Below, one piece after another: positions 1-8,702 of a stretch of DNA of 64,000 bases. The position numbers were made by a program, and so were the translations under genes. Each line of letters starts with the position of its first letter. Within the stretch, counting starts at the first letter, position 1. Origin of the DNA: Streptomyces sp. NRRL S-646 (GTDB lineage: Bacteria; Actinomycetota; Actinomycetes; Streptomycetales; Streptomycetaceae); assembly GCF_000720765.1 (NCBI RefSeq), contig NZ_JODC01000005.1, positions 1 to 64,000 on the forward strand. The letters run 5' to 3'. A model generated the notes under the pieces. It did not search any database and was not told the DNA's origin. It saw only the letters and a list, made by a program, of their open reading frames with translations.

Positions 1-723
1 GGAGGGGGTGTCGGTGGGGGGCTGGGGGGTGTTGTCGGGTGTGCGGGTGGGGGGTGCGGTGGGGGAGTTGTCCTTGCCGCCGTAGATTTCGGCCGCGGTG
101 GCCAGGACTCGGAGGCAGGCGGGGCCGTCGAGTGCCGTGTGGTTGATGGTGAGGAAGAGGACGGTGCCCTGTCCGGCGCCGGGGGATGAAGTCGCTTGCC
201 GGCGTTGGCCCGCAGCTACGGAGGTGTCGGCGCCCGCAGTTACCGCGGCGTCGGTGCCCTCGGCAGCTGTCGTCGTGCCGACCGCGTCTGTTGCCTCGCT
301 GCCCTCCGCAGGTCCTGCCCCCTCCACCACCTCCAGACGTATCGGTGGGGACAAGGTCAGCGGGGGAGCCGTCGTCAGGGCCCGGGTTCGTGCGTCTCGC
401 AACGCGTGGTGACCTGCCCGCAGGAAGGTCACCACCTCTGCGTCCGGCTCTCCCGTCAACTCCCACTCGTAGCGGCGCCGGTACCAGTGGCCCGAGGCCT
501 CGCGCATCAGGATGCGGGGGTGGCGGCGCAGGGCCTCGGTGAAGGCTGCGCGCAGGCGGTCGCGGTCCAGGGGGCCCGGTAGGTGGACCTCGATGTGCAC
601 CGTCTCCGGTTCTTCTTCCTGGAGGCAGTGCCGGGCGACCTCGTCGACGACGGGGAAGGGGATGCGGGCCGGTGGTCGTGTTGCCGGGCCGTCGGCGCGG
701 GCGGGGTGTTCGAGTGCGGTCAC
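1..723 (-). CDS. Condensation-domain (PapA-like) acyltransferase, 3' part outside window
   Basis: 241 codons are visible; the C-terminus lies beyond base 1. The GTG start at 723 overlaps the TGA of the AftD-like gene as GTGA, so translational coupling fixes the start. Residues 194-200 read NHTALDG, matching the HHxxxDG active-site motif of the condensation/acyltransferase superfamily with the first His replaced by Asn. The catalytic second His and the Asp are kept. Residues about 140-185 before the motif form an Ala/Thr/Gly/Glu-rich low-complexity stretch that looks like an insertion. Last visible gene of the glycopolymer operon; inferred role is acylation of the glycan or a lipid carrier. 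Family assignment rests on one motif plus context. Confidence 0.7.
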   Translation of the reverse strand, partial: MTALEHPARADGPATRPPARIPFPVVDEVARHCLQEEEPETVHIEVHLPGPLDRDRLRAAFTEALRRHPRILMREASGHWYRRRYEWELTGEPDAEVVTFLRAGHHALRDARTRALTTAPPLTLSPPIRLEVVEGAGPAEGSEATDAVGTTTAAEGTDAAVTAGADTSVAAGQRRQATSSPGAGQGTVLFLTINHTALDGPACLRVLATAAEIYGGKDNSPTAPPTRTPDNTPQPPTDTPS

Positions 724-3700
724 GTGGATTCGTCCCTCCCCCTGGGGGCTTCCGGCTGCTCGGGCGGAGTCGGCCGGAACTTCGGTTTGCGGAACTGGAT
801 CCGCGCGGTCGGCGGGTCGGGATCGGGGCCGCCGGGGCCGCGTGCCGAGACGGTCGGTCCGGCGTCGGGGTGGGGGTGCGGTGCGGGTGGCCCGGGCTCG
901 CCCTCGGGTACCGGTGCGGGTCTCCCCGTCTCGCCCTCGGGTACCGGTCCTTTCTCGCCCCGGCGCCGCCTCGGCAGGGCTCGGGTCGGTGCCTCGGAGC
1001 CGGGCGGGACCGGCGGCAGCACCGCCGTCGAGCCCGGTCCCTCGTCGGGCTCCCGTACGCTCACCACGCCCGCGAACAGGCCGATCAGCGCGAGCAGTTG
1101 GGCCGTGTGCCCGAAGGCTCCTTCGCCCCCGCCCACGGGCTCCCCGGCCCCTGTGGCCGCCGCGATGCCCGCCCCCGCGAGGGCGACGAACGCGACCGGC
1201 ATGAGCAGCGCATGCCGGCGATACGCCAGCAGTGCCAGCGCGGGCACCAGTAGCGCGAACCATCCGGCGATCAGCACACCCACCACCGTCAGGGCCACCG
1301 TGCCGAGCCACAGCCCGGGGAGCGGCGGTACCGGCTGCGGCAGGTCGGGGTTCGGTGAGCGGCGGCGCCAGACGACCAGCCCGACCAGGACCGCCAGCCC
1401 GACCCCGCCGCCGATCAGCCCGCCCTCGTAGGTCGTCGCGGGCTCGTACGACAGCTTGACGGTGCCGCCCGCCCCGGCCGGGATCCGCCAGCCCTGCTGC
1501 CAGCCGTCGAGGCGGACCGGGGTCAGCTCCTTGCCGCCCAGGGTGGCCCTCCAGCCGTCGTTGTAGTTCTCGTACGTCGTCAGATAGGTGGCCGCCCCGG
1601 ATCCGACCGTCACCTCGCGGCGGTCGCCCAGCCAGTCCCGTATCGTCAACTGGCGCTCCACGGCGGTGGGTTCGGTGACCGTGCCGCGGGTCAGGGTCAC
1701 GTCGGTCAGGGTGAGCGGTCCGGCATCCCCGGCCTCGACGCGGTGCGTACCGGCTCCCAGCTCCAGTTCGCCGTCGCTGCGGCCCCGCTGGCAGAGCGCC
1801 ACATCGACCGTACGGCGCTCCGTCAGGTCGCGTACCGTCCCCTTCGCGCTGGTCTGGTACAGCTTGCCGTCCACCGCCACGTCCGGTCCCTGCCCGCACG
1901 GAAGCGAGAAGGTGCGGCTGCTGCTCGGCTGAGGGGTGCGGTACTGGTCGAGCGCCGGGATGTACGCCTCGGTCAGGCCCACCGGGAGCTGCAGGTCCTC
2001 GTCGGCGACGGGGTTGTGCAGGGTCAGGGGTGCCGTCTGGGTGATCGTGATGTCCAGGCGGTCGGTGGTGATCGGGTCGAAGCGGACCACGCCGTTCTCG
2101 TCGACGCCGGCGATGGTCGCACCGTCCGGGGAGCTGATGTCCACCTGCGTGGGACGGGTCGACAGTCCGCCCGCGGGCGCCAGCACGATCTCCCCCACCG
2201 GCTGTTTGCCGCTCCAGCTCAGATGGATCGTCGGCCGGTCGCCCGCGATCCACGCCGTCGTCAGATCGCCGTCGGTGAGGTTGCGCGCCGACAGGCCCGC
2301 GCCGAGGGCCGCCGTGGAGTCGGCGGTGGCGACGATGCGGTTCTGCTGGTCGGGGGCGACCTGGTACAGCAGCTTGTCGAGTTCTGCGCCGTTCACCGGC
2401 ACGGCGCCCGCCTTCACCTCGTACGTCCCCGCCGTGGCCGTGGTGAAGCGGCGGTGCAGGCCGGCTTCGGTGCCGGTCGCGGAGAGGCCGGTGGGGTCGG
2501 GGGTACGGTGCAGGGAGACGAGGGTGGCGGCCGCGTCGGAGTCGTCCGCGTCCGTGGGCAGCCGGAGGAGGCGGGTCACCTGGACGTGCGGGAGGGAGAT
2601 CTCGGAGAAGCCCGCCCCCGTCAGACCCGAGCGACGCTCCACCGAGTCGACGATCGTCAGCTTCATCCAACTCGTCGCGCCCGCCGGTGCCTTGATGGTC
2701 TGCGGCTGGCCGTTCGGCCGCAGGAAACTGGTCCGCTCCCCCTTCTCGGTCTCCACCCGCACCTTCGTCGCCGCCGACCGCACGCTCTCCTGCGGCAGCG
2801 GGGTCACCTTGAACGAGGACGGCATGTCGTACGAGTCGGTGAAGCCGATCCGCAGCCACTGACCGTCCGCCGAGCCGGGTGCGCCCTCCGCCCAGGCCGT
2901 GTCCGGGTTGCCGTCGAAGGCGTTCACCGGGTCGTACTGCGGGAGGTGGAAGAGCCAGTTGCCGCTGGAGGACGCCGTCACCGAGCGGGCGCCGCGCAGC
3001 TGCGCCACCGTCTGGTGGTCGAGCCCCTTGGCCGGCAGGATCTGGTGCGGTTTCTTCCCCGCGTCCTGCACGGCGTCCGGCGCGTTCCGCTCGGAACTGG
3101 TGTACGTGTAGGAGGTGTTGCCGCTGACCAGCCCGAACCGTGTGTCCGCGCGGCGCAGCCCGTCGCCGACCACCTGGAGCGGCGGGGAGCCGAGCCCGGG
3201 GTGGTTGTCGCCGGTCAGCACGGTCGCACGGCCGCGCAGCTCGGAGGCGAGCGGCAGCAGGGCCTCGGGCCCGCCGGAGACGACCGCGGTGTCGGAGACG
3301 GGCAGCAGGTGCGCCTGCCCCGGTCGCGGCACGCCGTCGCCCGAGGGTTCGTAGATCTCGACCGCCCGCTGCCGCGGATACAACCCCTCGACCTGCAGCG
3401 GAGCGTCGTGCGCGATCTTCCCGCCGGTCATGACCGGCCCGAAGCCCGTCACCCGGACGTACCCCGACTGCTCCAGGGCCCGCTTCACGGTCGTGGTCGG
3501 TACGGAGCCGATCTGGTCGGGGTCGAGGTCGTTGCGTACGACGACGTAGTAGACGCCTGCCCGGCTCAAGTAGTCGGCAAGCCCCGGGACGTCACTCCCG
3601 GAGGCCAGGGCGTCCTCCACCGCGTCCATCGCGCGCCGGTTGCCGGGGGTGCCGAAGGGCACGTAGTCCCGTTGCGCCCAGCGGGACTTGGCGAGGACGT

Positions 3701-5153
3701 CGAGGGGCTGGTCGATGGGGGAGCCCCAGGTGTAGATGCCGTGCGAGGTGGCCGGGACGACGAGGGCACGGGAGTCGGGGGAGTACTTCTCCAGCCAACC
3801 GGCCGTGGTCTTCCAGTACTTGGGAAGCTCCTGGAAGGACCCCGGGTTGAGGATCGAGCCGTTGAGATAAGGCCACATCAGACCCGGGACGATGAGCACC
3901 GCAGCGATCAGCGGGGCGAACCGGCGCCCGCGCACCGGCCGGGCACCCCGCGGCTCGGCCGCGATGCCCACCGCATGCGCGAGCCCCAGTACCAGCGCCA
4001 GAGCCAGTCCCGTCTGGAACTTGTAGATGTTCCGGAAGGGGACGAGCCCGCCGTTCAGCCAGTCCTGCACGACCCCGTGGAAGGGCGCGCCGAACGCGCC
4101 ACCGTACCCGGCGAGCAGCACCAGAACCGTGGAGATCACGGTCAGCACCAGCCACCGCCGCTCCGGCATGTCCCGTCTCGCGAGCCCCGCCAGACCGAGC
4201 CCGGCGGCGAGCGCCGAACACACGACGACGATCACCGACGCGGCGACCGTCCACCCGGCCGGCAGCCAGGCCTGCCCGAAGTGCAGATACGCGACCCAGT
4301 TGCCGGCCCCGCGCAGGGCCTCCGTCAACGACATGGTGGCCGTCGTGGTCTGCGAAGTCTCCACGTACGGAAGGAAGTTCTCGCCGTAGACACCGAGCAT
4401 GACCAGCGGTATCCACCACCAGGCGGTCGCCACGATCACACCCGGCACCCACCAGGCGATCAGCTTGCGCTGCCGTGGCCCGGGCGGGCGGGAGAGCAGA
4501 TACAGCCCGACCGGCAGCAGCGAGGCCAGTGTGGAAGCGCCGTTGACGCCACCCATGAAGGGGACGATCAGCGCCGAGCGCAGGGCGGCGACCCGTGCGC
4601 TGTACCGCTCGTTCGTCAGCGGCAGCAGCACCCAGGGCAGAAAGGCACCGGGCAGCGCGGCCGCCGACGTCGACCCGACGACGATGGTGAAGACGGGCCA
4701 CAGCGCATACGCGACCCCCGCGAGCAGCCGCGACCCACCGCTCCCCACCCGCAACCGCTCGGCCAGCCGCAGCGCGCCCCAGAAGGCGACGGACACGATC
4801 AGCGACAGCCACAGCCGCTCCGCCAGCCACACGGGAAGGTTGATCGCGTGGCACAGCCAGTAGAACGGCAGCATCGGCCACAGGTAGCCGGCGTACTGGT
4901 CCTGGATGCCGCCGAAGCTGCCCTGGTCGTGCCACAACTGCCCCAGGCCGGAGAAGAAGGCACCCGGGTCGACCGTCACACCCAGCTTGGTCTCGAAGGT
5001 CTGCCGCCCCGGGTGCACCACCAGGAACAGCACCAACATCACGGCCCAGAACCCCACCAGCCAGCGCCGCGACCGCGGGCCCTCCGGCGGACCCGAGGTG
5101 GCCGCGGTGGTGTGGACGGCTGCCGGAGGAGGGGCCTGGACCGTGGTCGTCAT
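720..5153 (-). CDS. AftD-like alpha-(1->3)-arabinofuranosyltransferase (GT-C, DUF3367 family)
   Basis: Very large membrane glycosyltransferase of 1477 aa, the usual size for AftD relatives (about 1400). An N-terminal multi-pass block spans residues about 35-440. Two discoidin-like (F5/8 type C) sugar-binding modules lie near residues 725-845 and 945-1060. A second membrane block lies near 1240-1360, followed by a Pro/Gly-rich cytoplasmic tail. The start is ATG 5153 because it overlaps the methyltransferase TGA as ATGA; the ATG at 5162 adds three residues but loses that coupling. AftD in mycobacteria transfers arabinofuranose from decaprenyl-phospho-arabinose to envelope arabinan. The same type of reaction is inferred here, although the acceptor glycan in Streptomyces is not known from the sequence. 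Confidence 0.88.
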   Translation of the reverse strand: MTTTVQAPPPAAVHTTAATSGPPEGPRSRRWLVGFWAVMLVLFLVVHPGRQTFETKLGVTVDPGAFFSGLGQLWHDQGSFGGIQDQYAGYLWPMLPFYWLCHAINLPVWLAERLWLSLIVSVAFWGALRLAERLRVGSGGSRLLAGVAYALWPVFTIVVGSTSAAALPGAFLPWVLLPLTNERYSARVAALRSALIVPFMGGVNGASTLASLLPVGLYLLSRPPGPRQRKLIAWWVPGVIVATAWWWIPLVMLGVYGENFLPYVETSQTTTATMSLTEALRGAGNWVAYLHFGQAWLPAGWTVAASVIVVVCSALAAGLGLAGLARRDMPERRWLVLTVISTVLVLLAGYGGAFGAPFHGVVQDWLNGGLVPFRNIYKFQTGLALALVLGLAHAVGIAAEPRGARPVRGRRFAPLIAAVLIVPGLMWPYLNGSILNPGSFQELPKYWKTTAGWLEKYSPDSRALVVPATSHGIYTWGSPIDQPLDVLAKSRWAQRDYVPFGTPGNRRAMDAVEDALASGSDVPGLADYLSRAGVYYVVVRNDLDPDQIGSVPTTTVKRALEQSGYVRVTGFGPVMTGGKIAHDAPLQVEGLYPRQRAVEIYEPSGDGVPRPGQAHLLPVSDTAVVSGGPEALLPLASELRGRATVLTGDNHPGLGSPPLQVVGDGLRRADTRFGLVSGNTSYTYTSSERNAPDAVQDAGKKPHQILPAKGLDHQTVAQLRGARSVTASSSGNWLFHLPQYDPVNAFDGNPDTAWAEGAPGSADGQWLRIGFTDSYDMPSSFKVTPLPQESVRSAATKVRVETEKGERTSFLRPNGQPQTIKAPAGATSWMKLTIVDSVERRSGLTGAGFSEISLPHVQVTRLLRLPTDADDSDAAATLVSLHRTPDPTGLSATGTEAGLHRRFTTATAGTYEVKAGAVPVNGAELDKLLYQVAPDQQNRIVATADSTAALGAGLSARNLTDGDLTTAWIAGDRPTIHLSWSGKQPVGEIVLAPAGGLSTRPTQVDISSPDGATIAGVDENGVVRFDPITTDRLDITITQTAPLTLHNPVADEDLQLPVGLTEAYIPALDQYRTPQPSSSRTFSLPCGQGPDVAVDGKLYQTSAKGTVRDLTERRTVDVALCQRGRSDGELELGAGTHRVEAGDAGPLTLTDVTLTRGTVTEPTAVERQLTIRDWLGDRREVTVGSGAATYLTTYENYNDGWRATLGGKELTPVRLDGWQQGWRIPAGAGGTVKLSYEPATTYEGGLIGGGVGLAVLVGLVVWRRRSPNPDLPQPVPPLPGLWLGTVALTVVGVLIAGWFALLVPALALLAYRRHALLMPVAFVALAGAGIAAATGAGEPVGGGEGAFGHTAQLLALIGLFAGVVSVREPDEGPGSTAVLPPVPPGSEAPTRALPRRRRGEKGPVPEGETGRPAPVPEGEPGPPAPHPHPDAGPTVSARGPGGPDPDPPTARIQFRKPKFRPTPPEQPEAPRGRDEST

Positions 5154-6013
5154 GGGGGACACCGCCGGAGGATGAGGAGAAGGTTCCAGGTGGCCACCTC
5201 ACGGATCCCCGGCGCTTTCACGACGGTCTCCGCGAGGAAGGGCCAGTAGCGGGAGCGCGCCGAGACGACCGTGACGTCGTCGCGGGCGCGCACCTGCCGC
5301 AGGGTGGCGCCGATGTGCACGGCGAAGAGGTTCTCGCCGAGGGTGTGCTTGGCGGGCTTTCCGGTACGCCGCCGATAGCGGGCGCGGGCCCGCTCGGCAC
5401 CGAAGTAGTGCCACGGCGCCCACTCGTGACCGCCCCACGGGGACAGCCAGTTGGTGAACGAGACGTAGATCAGCCCACCGGGCCGGGTGACGCGGGCCAG
5501 CTCGCTGAGGAACGTCTGCGGATCGGCCACATGCTCCAGCACGTTCGACGAGAAGGTCACGTCCGCGACCCCGTCGGACAACGGCAGCAGATACCCGTCC
5601 GCGATCACGGCCCCGTCGGGCGGCTTCTCCCCGAGCTCCTGTACGTCCGGCTCGAAGAGGTAGGCCTGCGCTCCGCGCCGCCGGAACTCCGCGGTGAAGT
5701 ACCCGCCACCGCCCCCGACGTCCACGACCGTACGACCGTCCACGGGACCGTCGTATGCCTCGACTTGATCAGCGGCGTCGCAGGCGAGCAGTTCGTAGCA
5801 CGTCTCAGGGTCATCCTGTTCGTGCCGGAACGCTCGGAAGAGGGCGAGGGACCGCCGAAAGGACGGATCCTTGAAACTCCGGTCGGGTCGAGCGCCCCTA
5901 TAGGGGCGCGGGGCTGTATCGGATATGCGGCTACCGCCGCGTAGGCGCGACCAGCCACGAACGACCCGCAGCCCAGAGACGGCCTCACCGACGCGGCGCA
6001 TGGTTCGACTCAC
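5150..6013 (-). CDS. SAM-dependent class I methyltransferase
   Basis: 287 aa if begun at 6013. Motif I VVDVGGGGGYF is at residues 96-106, an acidic EPD follows at about 121-123 as the ribose-binding position, and NVLEHV at 157-162 is the typical post-II/III motif of the Methyltransf_11 group. It sits between a GT4 glycosyltransferase (29-bp overlap at its 5' end) and the AftD-like gene (ATGA at its 3' end), so it probably methylates the same glycan or its precursor. Oddity: residues about 15-41 are encoded by a copy of the dispersed Streptomyces-type repeat, and the conserved part begins only at about residue 48 (KDPSFRRSLALFRAF). The true N-terminus is therefore uncertain. Confidence 0.82.
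   Translation of the reverse strand: MSRTMRRVGEAVSGLRVVRGWSRLRGGSRISDTAPRPYRGARPDRSFKDPSFRRSLALFRAFRHEQDDPETCYELLACDAADQVEAYDGPVDGRTVVDVGGGGGYFTAEFRRRGAQAYLFEPDVQELGEKPPDGAVIADGYLLPLSDGVADVTFSSNVLEHVADPQTFLSELARVTRPGGLIYVSFTNWLSPWGGHEWAPWHYFGAERARARYRRRTGKPAKHTLGENLFAVHIGATLRQVRARDDVTVVSARSRYWPFLAETVVKAPGIREVATWNLLLILRRCPP
5892..5972 (+). repeat. Dispersed repeat, copy A (inside methyltransferase 5' end)
   Basis: Begins with the perfect 18-bp palindrome GCGCCCCTATAGGGGCGC and continues with a GC-rich tail containing GCGCGACCAGCCACGAACG. The same head and tail recur at 37901-37980, and in shorter form at 21952, 35986 and 56328. Unlike the others it falls inside a reading frame, the methyltransferase N-terminal codons. 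Confidence 0.85.
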
Positions 6014-7166
6014 CCCCGCCGGAGGCGTGCCTCACCGCCTCGGCGGCCACCGCACGGAACTGTCTCACCGTCCGATGCCAGCGATAACGAGCCGCCCGAT
6101 CCCGCGCAGCCTTGCCCATGAGCTCACGGCGGTGCCCGGACAGGGCAAGCGTGCACCAGGCAGCGGCGAACGAAGACTCCCCGTGCGCCAGCACACCGGT
6201 CTCCCCGTCCACGACGGAATCCCGCAGCCCCGGCACATCAAAGGCAATGGTCGGCGTCTCCCGAGTCGCAGCCTCGGTGACGACCAACCCCCACCCCTCC
6301 ACCGCGGACGGATGCAGCAACAACCAGGCCGCACACAACAGCCGGTGCTTCTCCGCCTCGGAGACGTGCCCGACGAACTCCACGCCGGGCCCGGCAAGCT
6401 GCTCCAGCCGCCCCCGCTCGGGCCCGTCACCGACGATGACCAGCCGACCGCCGGTCACGGGCCGCACCCGTTCCCAGAGTCTGAGCAGCAGGTCGATCCG
6501 CTTGTACTCGACGAGTCTGCCGACGGCCACGAACAGCGGCTCGGCCGACCGGTCGGCCCGCGGCCCGGGCTCCTCCACGCCGTTGTGCACGACACGGATA
6601 CGGTCCCGCTCGACGCCGATGCCCCGCAGGGCATGCGCGGTCGAGGGAGAGACCGCAACCAGCAGGCTGCGATGCTGCGCACCGGTCAGCGCCCACTGCT
6701 CGAGTCTTCGGCCGATCCGCGCGGCCGGCGTGAGGGGTCCGCCGAACCGCATCTTCCACAGGTCGGAGTGGACGTGGTTGACCAGACACAGGGTGGGGCC
6801 GTGGTGCCAGAGGGGTGCGAGGTACGGCATGCCGTTGCAGACCTCGACCAGCAGATCGGTCTCGCCGACCTGACGGGCGAAGGCGGAACGGGCACGCAGG
6901 TAGTGGGCGAACTCGCCGCCGGCCGACACGACCCGGTAGTCCCGGAAGGCCGCGGGACCCCCGCAGATCAGGGTCACCTGGTGGCCGAGACCGGTCAGTC
7001 CCTCGGCGAGCCGGTCGACCAGCAGCTCCGAGCCGCCGGCCGCCGGATTGTCTAGATCCCGGTGGGCGAGGAAAACGATTCGGCGCGGTTGTGGGGGGAG
7101 CGCCGAGGGGTGCTGCGGAGCCCAGGGATGCGTGGCGCGCAGCGGGGAAGGCACGTGCTGGGGCAT
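5985..7166 (-). CDS. Glycosyltransferase family 4
   Basis: 393 aa GT-B retaining glycosyltransferase. The N-terminal acceptor-side motif PAAGGSE is at residues 41-47, the donor-domain start GRLVEYKR at 216-223, and the E-x7-E type donor motif EGWGLVVTEA at 290-299. ATG 7166 is preceded by TTGGAGCACCC, a GGAG at 5-6 nt; an in-frame ATG at 7310 would add 48 non-conserved residues and has no better ribosome site. It is first in the minus-strand run GT4-methyltransferase-AftD-condensation gene. Cytoplasmic, probably adding a hexose to a lipid-linked envelope glycan; the sugar donor cannot be read from sequence. Overlaps the methyltransferase frame by 29 bp. Confidence 0.88.
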   Translation of the reverse strand: MPQHVPSPLRATHPWAPQHPSALPPQPRRIVFLAHRDLDNPAAGGSELLVDRLAEGLTGLGHQVTLICGGPAAFRDYRVVSAGGEFAHYLRARSAFARQVGETDLLVEVCNGMPYLAPLWHHGPTLCLVNHVHSDLWKMRFGGPLTPAARIGRRLEQWALTGAQHRSLLVAVSPSTAHALRGIGVERDRIRVVHNGVEEPGPRADRSAEPLFVAVGRLVEYKRIDLLLRLWERVRPVTGGRLVIVGDGPERGRLEQLAGPGVEFVGHVSEAEKHRLLCAAWLLLHPSAVEGWGLVVTEAATRETPTIAFDVPGLRDSVVDGETGVLAHGESSFAAAWCTLALSGHRRELMGKAARDRAARYRWHRTVRQFRAVAAEAVRHASGGGESNHAPRR

Positions 7167-7372
7167 GGGTGCTCCAACTCGTCTCAGGGTGCGGAACTCA
7201 GCAGTGGCTTTCCGGACTTGCTGTGGGGGGACTGAGCTCTTCATGGGCGGGGGGTGTGGACACGTTGTGCTTGGGTGGGGTTGGACAGTTTTCGCCCAGC
7301 CGTTCGCCACGGCTACTCACCGGGGTGACAAATTTCCGCCTTATTAGAACTGACGTCATGTCACATCGTGAG

Positions 7373-8347
7373 CTAAGCCTGTGAAGTCCGGGGCGTCTCG
7401 GGCGAATCGGGACGCTTCCGTCCTCGCGCCACCAAAACCCCACCCACCGCCGCCAGTACGAATCCGGCCACAGCGGCGGTTATCGGCAACGTCTGCCCCA
7501 CCATGCGCAGCTGGCCGCTCTCCTTCTTGGCCAGCTTCACCTGGTCCTTCTGCGTGGCCGTGGTGAACGCCAGCTTCTTGCTGTCCAGCAGCACCACCGC
7601 GTCCTTCTTGGCGCCCGGCGCCCGCAGGGTGCGCCGCGGGCCGACCTGGGCGTAGAGCACCCGGCCGGTGCGCTGGTCGACGACCAGCTCGATGCCGTGG
7701 TTGGAGTACCACTCCTCGGCCAGGACCTGCGGTTTGTTCTTCTGGCCGACGATGCTGCCGGGGACCAGCCGCGTCCCGATCTTCGACGGCGACACGGTGC
7801 CGGTGAAGCGGTAACCCCGGTACCCCTGGATCTTCTTGGTGCCGGAGTAATGCAAAGTGACGGTCGAACCCAGTGAGTTGTCCCACCACTGATACGACTT
7901 TCGGGCCACGCCGAAGGGGAACTTCAGATAGGCGTCGCCCTCGAAGTACGGGTTCTCCTTGCAGCAGTGCACCGGCTGGTTGGTGTGGCGGTTCGTCACC
8001 CAGCGGTTGAGGAAGAACTCCAGCGCGTCGTGCGGATCGGCGGCCGGCAGCGACTTGTCCGTGTCGACCGTCGTCGTCACGTCCCACACCGCCCGCCCGC
8101 TCCTCTCGCTGTCCGCGACGTTGCCGCGCACCTGCTGGGTGACCGTGATCCGCTTGTCGTGGACTGTCTCGATCTCGTCGGTGTCGAAGTAGCTTCCGGT
8201 GCCTCTGTAGACGGCGGTGGTGTCGATGTCGATCGGGTTCACGGCGGCCCGCGGCTCGACGTACCAGGCCAGCATCGGCGCCAGGACCAGCAAAAACGTG
8301 CCGAGTCCCAGCAGAGTCAGCGAAAGGGGGGAGGCTGTACGGCGCAT
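7373..8347 (-). CDS. DUF3068 (PorA-family) membrane-anchored protein
   Basis: 324 aa with a transmembrane segment at about 10-30, a large extracytoplasmic domain (about 31-285) rich in beta-type sequence, a second transmembrane helix at about 286-306, and a short basic tail. This two-helix layout and the conserved WWDNS and YRGYRF patches fit DUF3068, a family found in Actinobacteria beside envelope glycosyltransferase genes. Transcribed with the GT4 gene downstream after a 206-bp gap, from the promoter at 8437-8465. The function is unknown; a role in envelope glycan export or assembly is inferred only from neighbours. Confidence 0.8.
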   Translation of the reverse strand: MRRTASPLSLTLLGLGTFLLVLAPMLAWYVEPRAAVNPIDIDTTAVYRGTGSYFDTDEIETVHDKRITVTQQVRGNVADSERSGRAVWDVTTTVDTDKSLPAADPHDALEFFLNRWVTNRHTNQPVHCCKENPYFEGDAYLKFPFGVARKSYQWWDNSLGSTVTLHYSGTKKIQGYRGYRFTGTVSPSKIGTRLVPGSIVGQKNKPQVLAEEWYSNHGIELVVDQRTGRVLYAQVGPRRTLRAPGAKKDAVVLLDSKKLAFTTATQKDQVKLAKKESGQLRMVGQTLPITAAVAGFVLAAVGGVLVARGRKRPDSPETPRTSQA

Positions 8348-8436
8348 CCGGGCACTCCAGGGGGAGGGATGACGGAGTTCGGGCCGCTCCGGCCCGCGAC
8401 GCCGGACTGGCGGGAAGACGGGGCCTTGGGCCGGGA

Positions 8437-8465
8437 ACCGTAGGCTGCTCTTGACGGGGTGTCAA
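8437..8465 (-). promoter_or_regulatory. SigA/HrdB-type promoter for the DUF3068 unit
   Basis: Reading the minus strand, TTGACA (8460-8465), a 17-bp spacer and TACGGT (8437-8442) give a near-consensus vegetative promoter. Transcription would start about 80 bp upstream of the DUF3068 start. The same -10 hexamer TACGGT is used by the two arabinan promoters at 17752 and 34912. Confidence 0.6.
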
Positions 8466-8546
8466 TGCTTGTCGAGACTGGGGCCGACAGGCAGGGGTGG
8501 GGGCACCGGGGTGGGACGACCTCCGGACAGAGAGGCTGACCCTGCG

Positions 8547-8699
8547 ATGTCCAGACTGCTCGCTGCCGTGCTCACCGTCGTGGCTGCCGCCGCGCTCGCC
8601 GTGGGCGCCGCGCTCGGCATCGTCGCGCTGCTCGATGCGACGCCCGACCAGCCCAACACCCCATTGATCACGTACGAGCAAGCCGGGCAAGGGAGTTGA
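8547..8699 (+). CDS. DUF2613-like small membrane protein
   Basis: 50 aa. ATG 8547 begins a frame with one hydrophobic segment (residues about 4-30, Ala/Val/Leu rich) followed by a short outer tail containing the conserved-looking TPDQPNTPLITYEQ. In mycobacteria a DUF2613 protein of the same size is encoded next to aftD, so its position a few kb from an AftD-like gene is meaningful. An upstream in-frame start at 8451 would add 32 residues of low coding quality and is rejected. Three bases separate it from the PucR-type regulator gene. Function unknown. Confidence 0.7.
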   Translation: MSRLLAAVLTVVAAAALAVGAALGIVALLDATPDQPNTPLITYEQAGQGS

Positions 8700-8702
8700 C
8701 CT

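Noticed and set aside
5154..5162. Upstream ATG 5162 for the AftD-like gene
   Set aside because: Adds only MSP and loses the ATGA overlap that couples the gene to the methyltransferase.
1743..5249. A long open frame on the + strand opposite the AftD-like gene
   Set aside because: Composition is Arg/Gly/Pro-rich without domains, as expected for the antisense frame of a GC-rich gene; the minus frame has clear domains and gene coupling.
7351..7358. TGACGTCA palindrome between the DUF3068 and GT4 genes
   Set aside because: Eight bases only, no repetition elsewhere and no promoter elements nearby; likely chance.
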